Below are positions 9,053-18,120 of a DNA stretch of 64,000 nt, piece by piece (position 1 is the first letter of the stretch; every line of letters starts with the position of its first letter). The stretch is from Mobiluncus porci (lineage in GTDB: Bacteria; Actinomycetota; Actinomycetes; Actinomycetales; Actinomycetaceae). Under the pieces are notes generated by a model. That model saw only the letters and a program-made list of their open reading frames with translations. It was not told where the DNA came from and did no database searches. The translations under genes were made by a program, and so were the position numbers. The stretch covers positions 1-64,000 of the forward strand of contig NZ_VUMY01000009.1 of NCBI RefSeq assembly GCF_009695935.1, read 5' to 3'.

Positions 9053-9804
9053 AGATGGAAACTCCGCCGGTACTCATCCTTGAAAACGTAAGCAAAATCT
9101 ATGGCTCCGGGGTAAACGCTGTTCATGCCTTGGATAACGTGAGTCTCACCGTAAATCCCGGGGAATTCATTGCCATTATGGGGCCCTCGGGTTGCGGCAA
9201 ATCCACCCTGTTGAATCTCGCCGGGGCTCTCGATTTGCCGACCAAAGGCACGGTGATTATTGGCGGGACAAACCTTGGGGGAATGAACCGCAATAAGCGC
9301 GCAGACTTACGACGAGTCTTTCTCGGTTTTGTGTTTCAGGATTACAACCTTTTGCCTGGGATCGACGTGAGTACGAATGTGAGTCTTCCTTTGGAACTTG
9401 GTGGGATGCGACCGGGCGTGGCTCGCCGAGAGGCTCTTAAAGCGCTTGAAGACCTCGGAGTCGCTGACTTGGAAGGTCGCTACCCGACCGAATTATCCGG
9501 TGGACAAGCTCAGCGGGTCGCGATTGCCCGGGCCGTAGTAGGAGAAAGACAGTTCCTGCTTGCTGATGAGCCAACGGGCGCCTTGGATTCGACTACCGGG
9601 GAAGCAACCATCCGTGCACTTCGCGCCCGCGCTGATCGGGGAACCGCAGTGCTGATGGTCACTCACGAATCACGTTTCGCTGCTTGGGCTGACCGTACCG
9701 TGTTCTTGCGTGATGGGCGGATTATCGATGGAGTCGCCTCAACTTTTTATGACTTGGATCGCCTCGAATCCGAAGAAATAGCTGCGAGTGAGAACCATGA
9801 ATGA
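9049..9804 (+). CDS. ABC transporter ATP-binding protein (LolD/MacB class)
   Basis: About 251 residues: Walker A GPSGCGKST (near residue 45), Q-loop FVFQDYN, signature [14 protein letters not shown], Walker [12 protein letters not shown] and an H-loop THE. This is the LolD/MacB-type family that works with FtsX-like permeases. The start may be TTG 9049, overlapping the padR stop, or ATG 9055; the ribosome binding site does not decide. It pairs with the large permease immediately downstream, whose start overlaps its stop. Confidence 0.92.
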   Translation: MKMETPPVLILENVSKIYGSGVNAVHALDNVSLTVNPGEFIAIMGPSGCGKSTLLNLAGALDLPTKGTVIIGGTNLGGMNRNKRADLRRVFLGFVFQDYNLLPGIDVSTNVSLPLELGGMRPGVARREALKALEDLGVADLEGRYPTELSGGQAQRVAIARAVVGERQFLLADEPTGALDSTTGEATIRALRARADRGTAVLMVTHESRFAAWADRTVFLRDGRIIDGVASTFYDLDRLESEEIAASENHE

Positions 9805-12790
9805 GCATAGAGGAATTCCCAGGCGTCTTGGCGAATCGACTAGCGATCTCGCTCCCTTTGCGCTTGACCGCTCCATCCGTGCCTGTGCGAGCAGACCCAT
9901 GCTCAGTCTCGCGAGAGGCGTTACTCGCTGGCTTGGCTCGTGGCGTGCGGCGCGTCGGCTCGCCCATGGTGACATGGCTCGACATCGTTTGCGCACCATC
10001 GCTGCTTTGGTTCTGATTGCAGGAGCCACCGCAGGATTGGTTATTGCCCAAAGCGCATTGTTTGCTACTCCTGACGGGGTAAACGCTGCCTTGAGAAAAC
10101 TCCCGCCTGGGGTGCAAGCCGATATCACCACCTTGGCCATTGATGCCACCGTGCCGCTCGCTCAAGACCTTACTGGATACGGTGGAATGCCCTTCGTAAG
10201 TGGCGAAAAAGGTGCGGCCACGGCGCCGGAAATCCGCAAAGTAATCCAAACCAACCAACCAATTTACCCCTACTATGTTTCTGACAAGCTGCTGGCAGTG
10301 GCGGGAGGAAACCCTGGCAACCTCGGAACTGATTCCCTGGGAAACCTTGCTAACACGCATCTTTACGAAGCACCAAGCGCAATCCTGCCTCTGGTGATGA
10401 ACCGAGAACTTGAAGCGGGAAGATTGCCGAAATCGAATCAAGAAATCGTCGTCGGGACGGAACTGGCGAAAACCATCGGCGTTGATGTTGGGGATATCCT
10501 CACTCTCAACGCCCCGCCAGACCTCGGCTGGATGAGCGAGGAGGGGATGATCAGTAAGGTTGCGGCGGGAACTTCGGCAGCATTTCGGGTCGTCGGGCTT
10601 ACTCCTGGCGCGGATACTTGGAGCCTTGACGGCTGGTTCGCCGCGGCTTTCGAGAAACAAAACCTTGGACTCAACCGACATTTTTTGATGCTCGGTGATG
10701 ACACCTTGACGTGGAATGAGGTTAAGAAACTCAACGCTATTCAAAGCTGGGCTATCTCTCGGGCGGTGTTGGAAAACCCGCCCGCTGCCTCCGAGCGTTA
10801 TCCCTTGGCTCTGAATTGGACGGGAATGATGCGTGAGTTCATCGTCTTTGCGGGATTCTTTGTCAGCGGTGGGCTTCTTTTGCTCGCGACCCTTACCCCG
10901 GCGATTGCCACCAGTGCCTTGGAACAACGTCGTTTTCTCGCCATATTCGCCGCCGGTGGCGCGCGTGAGCGCGACTTGTACCGTGTCGTGAGTTTTCAAG
11001 GTGTAGCGCTTGGTCTTGCAGGGGGACTCATTGGTGCGGTAATCGGAACCGGGGCATCTTTGTTCTTGCTTGCAAAGAAGTTCCCAGACCCACCTCAGGA
11101 AGTCTTCAACTGGCAAGTCCCTGCGTTGGCTCTTTTGGTGTGCATCTTGGCGTGCTTTCTTGCCGCACTCCCACCTGCCCGCACGGTCTCTAAGCTGAGC
11201 CCCGTGGCAGCACTGCGTCCTGCTGCTACGTCACCTCGGGTTAGAGCTTCGCGGATAGTGGTCGGTTTCGGCTTGTTGCTCGGCGCGGCAGCTTTGGGTT
11301 TTGCCTCCCTTGTTGGGGTTAAACCGTCAGGTTCTGGGGAATTTCCGCCGCAGGCTCTGTTGCTGTTCCCCGCGGTCGGTTTGTTCCTCGCCGGCCTGGT
11401 GATTTTGGTACGTCCCCTGGTTGCGCTTGCCGCCCGCCGAGGTTCCCGTCTTCCGCTTCCGGCTCGGCTCGGTTTTGGTGATGTCGCGAGCTTCCCGGAA
11501 CGATCCACCCCGGGAGCAATTGCCGTGATGCTTTGCGTACTGGCGCTCGTGGCGGTGCCAGTGTTTGTAGCGTCCATGCGAAGCTCCAGTAGGGATGCCT
11601 ATTATCCCTTGGTGGAGGGCAAGGCAGCCTCGGTTACGATGCGAAATCCCTTCAGTAACACCCTCGATGCATTGGCCTTTGACAAGGCGGCTGCCGCGGT
11701 CGGCCTGGGTAGGTCAGACCGTTTTCGGATTTACGGTTTCGATTGGCCTAGTGGGAAAGAACCTGGCGAAGGGGAGGGCGAGATTGTCGGAGAAAACCAC
11801 GCTGTCAGTAGCGTTGAAACGAATGAAACGTATCCAGGATCGGAATCCCAACGCTCGCCCACCCCTCAGCCCAAACCCGGCTATGTTTCGGCAAATCCGA
11901 ACTATGTTTATCCCAAGATGGTGCATACTTGCCCGGAAAACCAAGCGCCTACTATAGAATCCACCATCAAAGCTTCCGCTCCTTTCGAATGTTCGGAGCA
12001 GTCTCAAATTCCGGGTCTGAGCGGCGGAGGCTGGATTGACGTCCAGATTTCGTTGGTTGAACCCGGGGGAGTGAACGCCGCCGGTAAAGACCCCGTAGCG
12101 GCAGCGCGCGCCGAAAAAATTCTGGCTCACGGTGGGGTTGTGGTTAACGCAGCGTGGCTGCTAGATGATGGCAAAGTGACTCTGGCCTATGGTGGCAAAG
12201 AGTGGAGTTTTCCCGGTGCCTTGGTGCCTTATTGGACTTCTCAAGTCACTGTCTCCGAGTCGGCGGCAAAGATGATGGGGCTTCCTGAACGGCGTCTTGC
12301 CGGGGAGATCTGGGAGAACAACGCCAAGAATCCTCTCGCCGCCGATTTGAACGAGCGACAAGTGGACAGCGCCGTGAACGAGTTGGTGCTCTACAATCAC
12401 GGGCAGATGTCGCTTACTCAAATCGGGGCGTACCTCGTGCTTATAGCTGCGGCCTGGGTGATTGTGATGGTGTCCTTGGTTCTAGCCAAAGCCTCGACCC
12501 GCGGTGAGCTCGCAACCCTCGAAGCAGTCGGCGCTCGCCCGCGGTTCTTGCGAAATTTCAGTATGTATCGGGCTGTGGTGGTTCTCAGCGCTAGCGGATT
12601 GGGGCTTGCCGGAATTCCTGCGGCGTATTATCTCGTTTCCTGGATGCGGGTGGTTTCCACCGAACAGTGGCGTCGTCTTGTCATTCCCTCCGAGATTTTG
12701 GCATGGCTGGGCGGTTTTGCGCTGTTAATGTTGGGCGGCGCCTGGGTGGTGGGTCTCACTCGGGAGAGACTCGTCACTCGCCGTGAGTGA
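9797..12790 (+). CDS. Large FtsX-type ABC transporter permease
   Basis: About 997 residues from ATG 9797, which overlaps the previous stop; a GTG at 9788 is an alternative. The protein has an N-terminal transmembrane helix after a basic stretch, an extracytoplasmic domain (about 75-350), a cluster of three helices (FtsX domain), a second helix pair, a second extracytoplasmic domain (about 600-870) and a final FtsX helix cluster. This is the double-FtsX arrangement of actinobacterial permeases thought to export lipids, peptides or antimicrobial compounds. The substrate cannot be deduced. The operon ends in a hairpin repeat. Confidence 0.88.
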   Translation: MNEHRGIPRRLGESTSDLAPFALDRSIRACASRPMLSLARGVTRWLGSWRAARRLAHGDMARHRLRTIAALVLIAGATAGLVIAQSALFATPDGVNAALRKLPPGVQADITTLAIDATVPLAQDLTGYGGMPFVSGEKGAATAPEIRKVIQTNQPIYPYYVSDKLLAVAGGNPGNLGTDSLGNLANTHLYEAPSAILPLVMNRELEAGRLPKSNQEIVVGTELAKTIGVDVGDILTLNAPPDLGWMSEEGMISKVAAGTSAAFRVVGLTPGADTWSLDGWFAAAFEKQNLGLNRHFLMLGDDTLTWNEVKKLNAIQSWAISRAVLENPPAASERYPLALNWTGMMREFIVFAGFFVSGGLLLLATLTPAIATSALEQRRFLAIFAAGGARERDLYRVVSFQGVALGLAGGLIGAVIGTGASLFLLAKKFPDPPQEVFNWQVPALALLVCILACFLAALPPARTVSKLSPVAALRPAATSPRVRASRIVVGFGLLLGAAALGFASLVGVKPSGSGEFPPQALLLFPAVGLFLAGLVILVRPLVALAARRGSRLPLPARLGFGDVASFPERSTPGAIAVMLCVLALVAVPVFVASMRSSSRDAYYPLVEGKAASVTMRNPFSNTLDALAFDKAAAAVGLGRSDRFRIYGFDWPSGKEPGEGEGEIVGENHAVSSVETNETYPGSESQRSPTPQPKPGYVSANPNYVYPKMVHTCPENQAPTIESTIKASAPFECSEQSQIPGLSGGGWIDVQISLVEPGGVNAAGKDPVAAARAEKILAHGGVVVNAAWLLDDGKVTLAYGGKEWSFPGALVPYWTSQVTVSESAAKMMGLPERRLAGEIWENNAKNPLAADLNERQVDSAVNELVLYNHGQMSLTQIGAYLVLIAAAWVIVMVSLVLAKASTRGELATLEAVGARPRFLRNFSMYRAVVVLSASGLGLAGIPAAYYLVSWMRVVSTEQWRRLVIPSEILAWLGGFALLMLGGAWVVGLTRERLVTRRE

Positions 12791-12810
12791 TGAGCCGCCT
12801 GCCTTCGAAC

Positions 12811-12860
12811 TACGATTTTTGAATTTATTGCCTAATAAGGCAATAAATTCAAAAATCGTA
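12811..12860. repeat. Hairpin repeat copy 2 (23-bp perfect arms)
   Basis: Left arm 12811-12833, AATA loop and right arm 12838-12860 are identical to the copy at 7419-7468, again followed by AGAGTTAGGCG. The flanks differ but again form complementary outer arms (CCGCCTG before, CAGGCGG after). It lies 20 bases after the permease stop and probably ends that operon. Confidence 0.85.
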
Positions 12861-13028
12861 AGAGTTAGGCGCTCGCCAGGCGGAGACAAGGTTTCCGTCC
12901 CGCGGATTTCACTAGGATTTGTCAAACCCGGATACTGAAAAACTTTAGTAAGGGTAAAAATCAGGGGTTTCCCCGATAGCGACGCCGAACCGGCTCCTTT
13001 ATTCTGAATATGAATGAAAGGATTCCCC

Positions 13029-15164
13029 TTGAGCGATGAAGTGAAAATTACACCGGTGACGCCCCCTGCCACACCGGTGACGCCCGATTCCAAGCCTGGC
13101 GCGGACAGCGTTCAGCCGGATGCGAACCCCCAGACTTCGCCCGTTGACCCCAAGCCAGATACCCAGGTTTTCCGGGTTCCAGTTACCCCAGCGGGAACGA
13201 ATCAGACCAAGGCGGGTCTATTCAAGAAGAAGACGAATCTCAAGGGCAAAAATAAAAAGCGCAGGAAGAAAATCATCATTGCGGTCATAATCATCGCCAT
13301 CATTATTGGCCTCATTCTCTGGGGCGTCGGCAAGCTGCAGGCCATGGCGCAGCCGCCGGTGGATCCCGAGGCGATCTATCGCGGAGACGTGACGCAGGTC
13401 ATGAAAGACGATGTCATCAAGTCGGTCACTCTCAAAGGCACGCTGCAAAGCGCCCAATCCGTGACGCTGTTCTCCACCGTGAGTTCAAAAGTCCAGGCCT
13501 TGGACGTGAAAGCGGGGGATCGGGTTCAAACTGGCCAGCGGATTGCCCAGCTCGATACCTCTGAACTGCAACAGAATCTGGCTTCGCAACAGGCCAGCGC
13601 CCAAGATGCCCAGGTTACGAAACAAAACGCGATTGCGGAAGCGCAAGAAACTTACCAAAACTTCAACAATGCCCTCATAAACGGGATGAATCCCGAGATT
13701 ATTGCCGCTCAAAACGCGGTGAAAAACGCTGAATCCGAATATCAAAAAGCGGTGGTAAACCTCAACTCGATGGCTCAACAAAAGCGTGACGGCACTTTGC
13801 AATCTGTCTTGGAGCAAGACCAGGCTTTGCGTCAGGCCTACCAAGAGCTGGAAAACACCAAGCTGGATAAAGCCCGTATCGATGCTGCCCTGAAAGATGC
13901 CGACAAACTGCGTTCTACGGAGGCGATGAAACTGGAGGGCGACCGCGCCGATCTGGCCTCAACTCAGCGTTCTTTGGCTCAAAAAGTTGAGCTACTAAAA
14001 AGCACTACCGACCCGGATGCGAAGGCTGCCCTGGAAGAGGAAATCGCTGCCTTGAACGGAGAAGTCATCAGTTTGCAAGCCGCTGTGGAGCAAGGTGAGG
14101 CCAGCGTGGGCGCGGCTAAAGATAGCTACGATGGAACCTATTCTGAATCCAAGGCCGCTAATCTGAAACTTCAGCAGGTCAAAGAGAATCTTGGTCTCGC
14201 GCGTCGGCAAGCTCGCCAAGCGCTGAAAGCAATCGACAAGCAGCTCGCTGAGGCACGTGATGCGGTCAACAAGGCTCAAGACGGTATTGCCGAGGCGAAA
14301 GTGAGTCTTCAACAGGCTCAAATAGCCGCCAATACACAAAATAATGCCAACATTCGGGCGCTTCGCGCCGCCCAACAAGCCGGGGGAACCGCGGAGACCG
14401 GACAGGCCATTTCGAAACTGCGCACCGAAATCAACTCCGCCACGGTCACTTCCCCCATTAACGGCATTGTGACTTCGGTCGGTGTCAAGGTCGGAGCCGC
14501 TGCGGAAGGCGCGATTGCGGTAGTGGAAGATGACAACAACTTGGTGATCTCCACTGCGGTCAAAGAAAAGGACGTCGCGAAACTGAAGCTCGGCAATGAG
14601 GTTCATTTCACGACTCCGGCTACTGGCGACAAAGAATTTACCGGGGTGATTGCCTTTGTGTCTCCCGCCGCCACCGTCGCCGCGCCAGTCTCGGACGCTA
14701 ACGCCGGTCCGAGCGGGGGCGACTCCTCTGGAGGAGGGGTGACGTTCCCCGTCGAAATCAAGGTTACGGGAGACTTGGACGGGCTACGGCTCGGGTCTTC
14801 CGTAAAAGCCAAGGCAGTTACCGAGGGACAGCGCGGAGTTCTCACGGTTCCTTCCAGCGCTTTGGTGGATTCCCCGAGCTTCGTGCCTGATGAGAAAGCC
14901 GGAGACAACGTTGAGTGGCCAAAGTCGATTCTCGTCGTGGACGGGGTTGAGGAGAATAAACCGAAAATCCGTGAAATCCAGGTGAAGGTTTTGGTGGAGG
15001 CCTCCGGAACGGCTGCTATCAGCGGAGACGGCCTGGAAGAGGGACTGAATGTCCTCAACAATGCGACTGACTATATTCAACTCGTAGGTGAAGGCAGCCC
15101 GCATTTTGTTGATACCCCGATTCACGGAGAAATGGAGATGCCCGGTGGGACCCTCGGCTACTAA
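13029..15164 (+). CDS. MacA-like membrane-fusion (HlyD-type) efflux adaptor
   Basis: About 711 residues from TTG 13029, which has an AAAGGA ribosome binding site 6 bases upstream; ATG 13014 has none. A Pro/Thr-rich cytoplasmic N-terminus (about 1-60) is followed by a basic KKRRKK stop, one transmembrane helix (about 85-107), a biotinyl-lipoyl-like strand (SVTLFSTVSSKVQALDVK), a very long coiled coil (about 175-470), the second lipoyl half (ATVTSPINGIVTSVGV) and a beta-barrel region. The protein is longer than Gram-negative MacA because of the N-terminal extension and the long coil. It heads a three-gene MacA-ATPase-MacB operon. Confidence 0.85.
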   Translation: MSDEVKITPVTPPATPVTPDSKPGADSVQPDANPQTSPVDPKPDTQVFRVPVTPAGTNQTKAGLFKKKTNLKGKNKKRRKKIIIAVIIIAIIIGLILWGVGKLQAMAQPPVDPEAIYRGDVTQVMKDDVIKSVTLKGTLQSAQSVTLFSTVSSKVQALDVKAGDRVQTGQRIAQLDTSELQQNLASQQASAQDAQVTKQNAIAEAQETYQNFNNALINGMNPEIIAAQNAVKNAESEYQKAVVNLNSMAQQKRDGTLQSVLEQDQALRQAYQELENTKLDKARIDAALKDADKLRSTEAMKLEGDRADLASTQRSLAQKVELLKSTTDPDAKAALEEEIAALNGEVISLQAAVEQGEASVGAAKDSYDGTYSESKAANLKLQQVKENLGLARRQARQALKAIDKQLAEARDAVNKAQDGIAEAKVSLQQAQIAANTQNNANIRALRAAQQAGGTAETGQAISKLRTEINSATVTSPINGIVTSVGVKVGAAAEGAIAVVEDDNNLVISTAVKEKDVAKLKLGNEVHFTTPATGDKEFTGVIAFVSPAATVAAPVSDANAGPSGGDSSGGGVTFPVEIKVTGDLDGLRLGSSVKAKAVTEGQRGVLTVPSSALVDSPSFVPDEKAGDNVEWPKSILVVDGVEENKPKIREIQVKVLVEASGTAAISGDGLEEGLNVLNNATDYIQLVGEGSPHFVDTPIHGEMEMPGGTLGY

Positions 15165-15909
15165 TCTCCAAACATCCGCGCCGGTTCATTCCCCAGGGGA
15201 GGCCACCAAGAGCCAACCGGTCATCAATATGCAAGGAATCGTGAAGCGCTTCTTTGAGGGAACCGACCATGAACTCACGGTTTTGAAGGGCTTTGACCTC
15301 GCGATCTACCCGGGGGAATTCGTCTCTATCGTGGGATCTTCCGGTTCGGGTAAATCCACTTTGATGAACATTATCGGCTTGCTGGATCGCCCCACGGAGG
15401 GGCAGTATTATCTTGCCGGACAGGATATGGGCGAAGCCGATGACGATGATATGGCCTTGTTGCGCTCGCTATCTATCGGATTCGTGTTCCAGAATTTCAA
15501 CCTCGTGGGCCGCACGGATGCCCAGAAAAACGTGGAACTGCCGATGATGTATGCCGGGGTGGGACGCACGGAACGGCGGGCTAGAGCCGCGGAGCTTCTC
15601 GAGCTTGTCGGGGTGGCAGACCGCGCCCACCACCAGCCCAATGAGCTCTCCGGTGGGCAAAAGCAGCGTGTCGCGATTGCGCGGGCGATGGCTAATGATC
15701 CGGATATTATCTTGGCTGATGAGCCTACCGGTGCGCTTGACACGGAGACGGGGCTGCTCGTGATGGGTCTGTTTCACAAGTTGCACCGCGAACAGGGGAA
15801 AACCATTGTTCTCATCACTCACAACCCCGAGTTGGCGGAGCAAACTGAGCGGATTCTCCATATGCGCGATGGCCTCATCGCGGCGACAGATAGGGGAGAC
15901 ACACAATGA
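15145..15909 (+). CDS. ABC transporter ATP-binding protein, MacB-type nucleotide-binding subunit
   Basis: About 254 residues if it starts at GTG 15145, which has GGAGA 6 bases upstream and overlaps the adaptor stop. Walker [11 protein letters not shown]-loop FVFQNFN, signature [14 protein letters not shown], Walker [11 protein letters not shown] and an H-loop THN are all present. It energises the permease that follows with an ATGA overlap. Confidence 0.92.
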   Translation: MGPSATNLQTSAPVHSPGEATKSQPVINMQGIVKRFFEGTDHELTVLKGFDLAIYPGEFVSIVGSSGSGKSTLMNIIGLLDRPTEGQYYLAGQDMGEADDDDMALLRSLSIGFVFQNFNLVGRTDAQKNVELPMMYAGVGRTERRARAAELLELVGVADRAHHQPNELSGGQKQRVAIARAMANDPDIILADEPTGALDTETGLLVMGLFHKLHREQGKTIVLITHNPELAEQTERILHMRDGLIAATDRGDTQ

Positions 15910-17258
15910 CGCTTGGTGAAAACCTGCGCCTAGCCTTGACCGGCCTGTGGGCGAACAAGATGCGGGCTCTTTTGACTTTGCTCGGCATCATTATCGGGAT
16001 CGCGGCAGTCGTGACGATTCTGGCGCTGTCTTCGGGAATCACTAACTCGGTCACCAAGTCGCTGTCCGGCTTGGGCGGACAAGATCTTTATCTCATGGTT
16101 GACAGTAAACAGAACATTCAACAGATGCAGGCCTCCACCTCAGGAGCCCAAGTTTCTGACTCTAGTGACACTTCAGACGGAGACGATGAGGCAGACGAGG
16201 AAGACTCCGCGAATCAGTGGGCGGAAATGACTGACAGCGACTACATCACGATGGATTTTGTCAATCAGATGCGTGCCGATTTTCCCGATGAAATCGAGGG
16301 AGTCTCGATCCAAACCTCTGGGACTTCGGGAACAGCTACCGCCAAAGGGAAAGACACCAATGCCGACTCAACCGGCGCTAACCAGGATTTCCTGGTCGGT
16401 TCCAACAAGGAAATGATTGCGGGAAGATCTTTCAGCGCCGAAGAAGCCGATGGAGGAGAAGCCGTTGCCGTCATCTCTGAAAAGATGGCTAAAGACCTGT
16501 TCCCAGGAGGGCCCGAGACGGCGGTGGGTCAAAGTTTTGAATACTCCACTGACGCTAATGACATGAGTTTTCAGATTGTGGGAGTTTACAAGGAGGTTCA
16601 GGCACAGGGGGCTGCAGGTGCTCTGTTGGGCAATATGGGGGCAGGCAACGAAGACTCCTTTTTTTTCCCTTATCCTTTAGGCGAAGACGTTACAGGCTAT
16701 GCCGACGAAAATAATATGTATGCTATTGTGCGTCCTCAGCCTGGAACTGATATGGACAAGTTTCAATCGAAACTCCAACGATACATGGATTCGCATTGGG
16801 AACAAAGTCAATACGGGGTAATGATTCAATCCATGGAGCAATCCATGGAAAGCATCAAACAGGTTTTCGGAGCAATCTCTATAGGTTTATCAATTATTGC
16901 TGGTTTGAGCTTGCTGGTTGGCGGCATCGGAGTGATGAACATTATGCTAGTCTCCGTAACTGAGAGAACCCGCGAGATCGGGATTCGTAAAGCTCTCGGA
17001 GCCACCCGCAGAAACATTAAAACCCAGTTCCTTATTGAGGCAATGATGGTGTGTCTTCTCGGTGGTCTTCTTGGCGTGCTGTTTGGTGGTTTGGCGGGAT
17101 TCCTGGGAGGCAAAGCCATGAGCGTGGACGCGATTCCGCCGCTCGGCGCGGTGATCTTCGCCCTGGCGTTCTCCGTCGGGATTGGGGTTTTCTTCGGCTA
17201 CTATCCGGCCTCGAAAGCGGCGAAACTCGACCCCATCGAAGCCCTGCGCTTCGAGTGA
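15906..17258 (+). CDS. MacB-like ABC transporter permease
   Basis: 450 residues. An N-terminal helix (ALLTLLGIIIGIAAVVTIL, typical of MacB) is followed by a MacB_PCD extracytoplasmic domain (about 45-300) and three C-terminal FtsX helices including VGGIGVMNIMLVSVTERTREIGIRKALGA, a strongly conserved MacB segment. With the adaptor and ATPase it should form a tripartite-like exporter of peptides, macrolides or envelope compounds. A run of eight T (16659-16666) within the coding sequence is a possible slippage site but the frame is intact. Confidence 0.9.
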   Translation: MTLGENLRLALTGLWANKMRALLTLLGIIIGIAAVVTILALSSGITNSVTKSLSGLGGQDLYLMVDSKQNIQQMQASTSGAQVSDSSDTSDGDDEADEEDSANQWAEMTDSDYITMDFVNQMRADFPDEIEGVSIQTSGTSGTATAKGKDTNADSTGANQDFLVGSNKEMIAGRSFSAEEADGGEAVAVISEKMAKDLFPGGPETAVGQSFEYSTDANDMSFQIVGVYKEVQAQGAAGALLGNMGAGNEDSFFFPYPLGEDVTGYADENNMYAIVRPQPGTDMDKFQSKLQRYMDSHWEQSQYGVMIQSMEQSMESIKQVFGAISIGLSIIAGLSLLVGGIGVMNIMLVSVTERTREIGIRKALGATRRNIKTQFLIEAMMVCLLGGLLGVLFGGLAGFLGGKAMSVDAIPPLGAVIFALAFSVGIGVFFGYYPASKAAKLDPIEALRFE

Positions 17259-17260
17259 GC

Positions 17261-18112
17261 CTAGTTGACGCGGTCCGGGTGGGAGCCGGTGCGTCCGGCT
17301 TCGCCGCGGTCGAGTGAATCTAGGGCAGCGCGAGCCTCTTCATCAAGGCAGAGACTCAAAACCGCGAAGTTTTCTTCCATACGCGAGCGGTGATTCGACT
17401 TCGGGATAACCACGTCGCCGCGATCCAGAGCCCAGCGCAGCACAACCTGGGCCGGGGTGCTGCCCAAGCGCTCGGCAGTCTCCAGCAACTGCGGAGAATC
17501 GAAGAATCTCCCGCGAGCCAGCGGCGACCAGGCCTCGATGACCGCGCCATGCGCTTTGCTGAACTCCCTGACGGCATCGTTAGTGAACCAGGGGTGAACC
17601 TCTACCTGGTTCACCGCGGGAAACTCGCCAACCTCATCAAGAAGCCGTTCCAGGTGCGACACCTGGAAATTCGACACTCCAACGTGACGGGCGAGCCCAG
17701 CGTCGCGAAACTCCAACATTAAGCGCCACAAATTCGGAAAACTCCCGCCATAGGACTCCGGCATCGGCCAGTGGATCAAAAACAAATCCACATAGTCAAC
17801 GCGGAGCCGCTCCAGGGACTCCGCGAAGGTCCTCCTCGCATCGGCTTCCGCGTGGTTCGGATTATTGAGCTTTGTCGTCAAAAACAGTTCCCCGCGAGGA
17901 ATCCCGCTGGCTGAAAGCGCCGCTCCAACTTCCGCCTCGTTGCCGTACATCTGAGCGGTATCGATATGGCGATACCCCACTTCGAGCGCGGTTTCGACGA
18001 TTTCTTGAGCCGAGGCGGGCGCGACCTTGTAGGTTCCGAAACCGAGCTGGGGGATGGTTCCTCCCGCGCGGTCTTGGAGGGGGAGGGTGGGAACAAGGGG
18101 ATTCAGAGCCAT
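17261..18112 (-). CDS. Aldo/keto reductase
   Basis: About 283 residues from ATG 18112 (preceded by AGGACAG); a longer in-frame extension to 18181 would overlap the upstream gene and is not conserved-looking. Catalytic residues of the family are visible: Asp and Tyr in DTAQMYG, Lys in TTKLNN and His in LIHWPMP. The closing NADPH-site region has the typical IPKSNHRSRMEEN. It is an NADPH-dependent carbonyl reductase (2,5-diketo-gluconate reductase group) with unknown substrate. It lies 8 bases after the MFS gene stop, so the two are cotranscribed. Confidence 0.9.
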   Translation of the reverse strand: MALNPLVPTLPLQDRAGGTIPQLGFGTYKVAPASAQEIVETALEVGYRHIDTAQMYGNEAEVGAALSASGIPRGELFLTTKLNNPNHAEADARRTFAESLERLRVDYVDLFLIHWPMPESYGGSFPNLWRLMLEFRDAGLARHVGVSNFQVSHLERLLDEVGEFPAVNQVEVHPWFTNDAVREFSKAHGAVIEAWSPLARGRFFDSPQLLETAERLGSTPAQVVLRWALDRGDVVIPKSNHRSRMEENFAVLSLCLDEEARAALDSLDRGEAGRTGSHPDRVN

Positions 18113-18120
18113 GGTCTGTC

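Noticed and set aside
16659-16666. Run of eight T in the MacB-like permease gene as a phase-variation tract
   Set aside because: The frame is intact, the run is short and alternative frames downstream do not give sensible ends.
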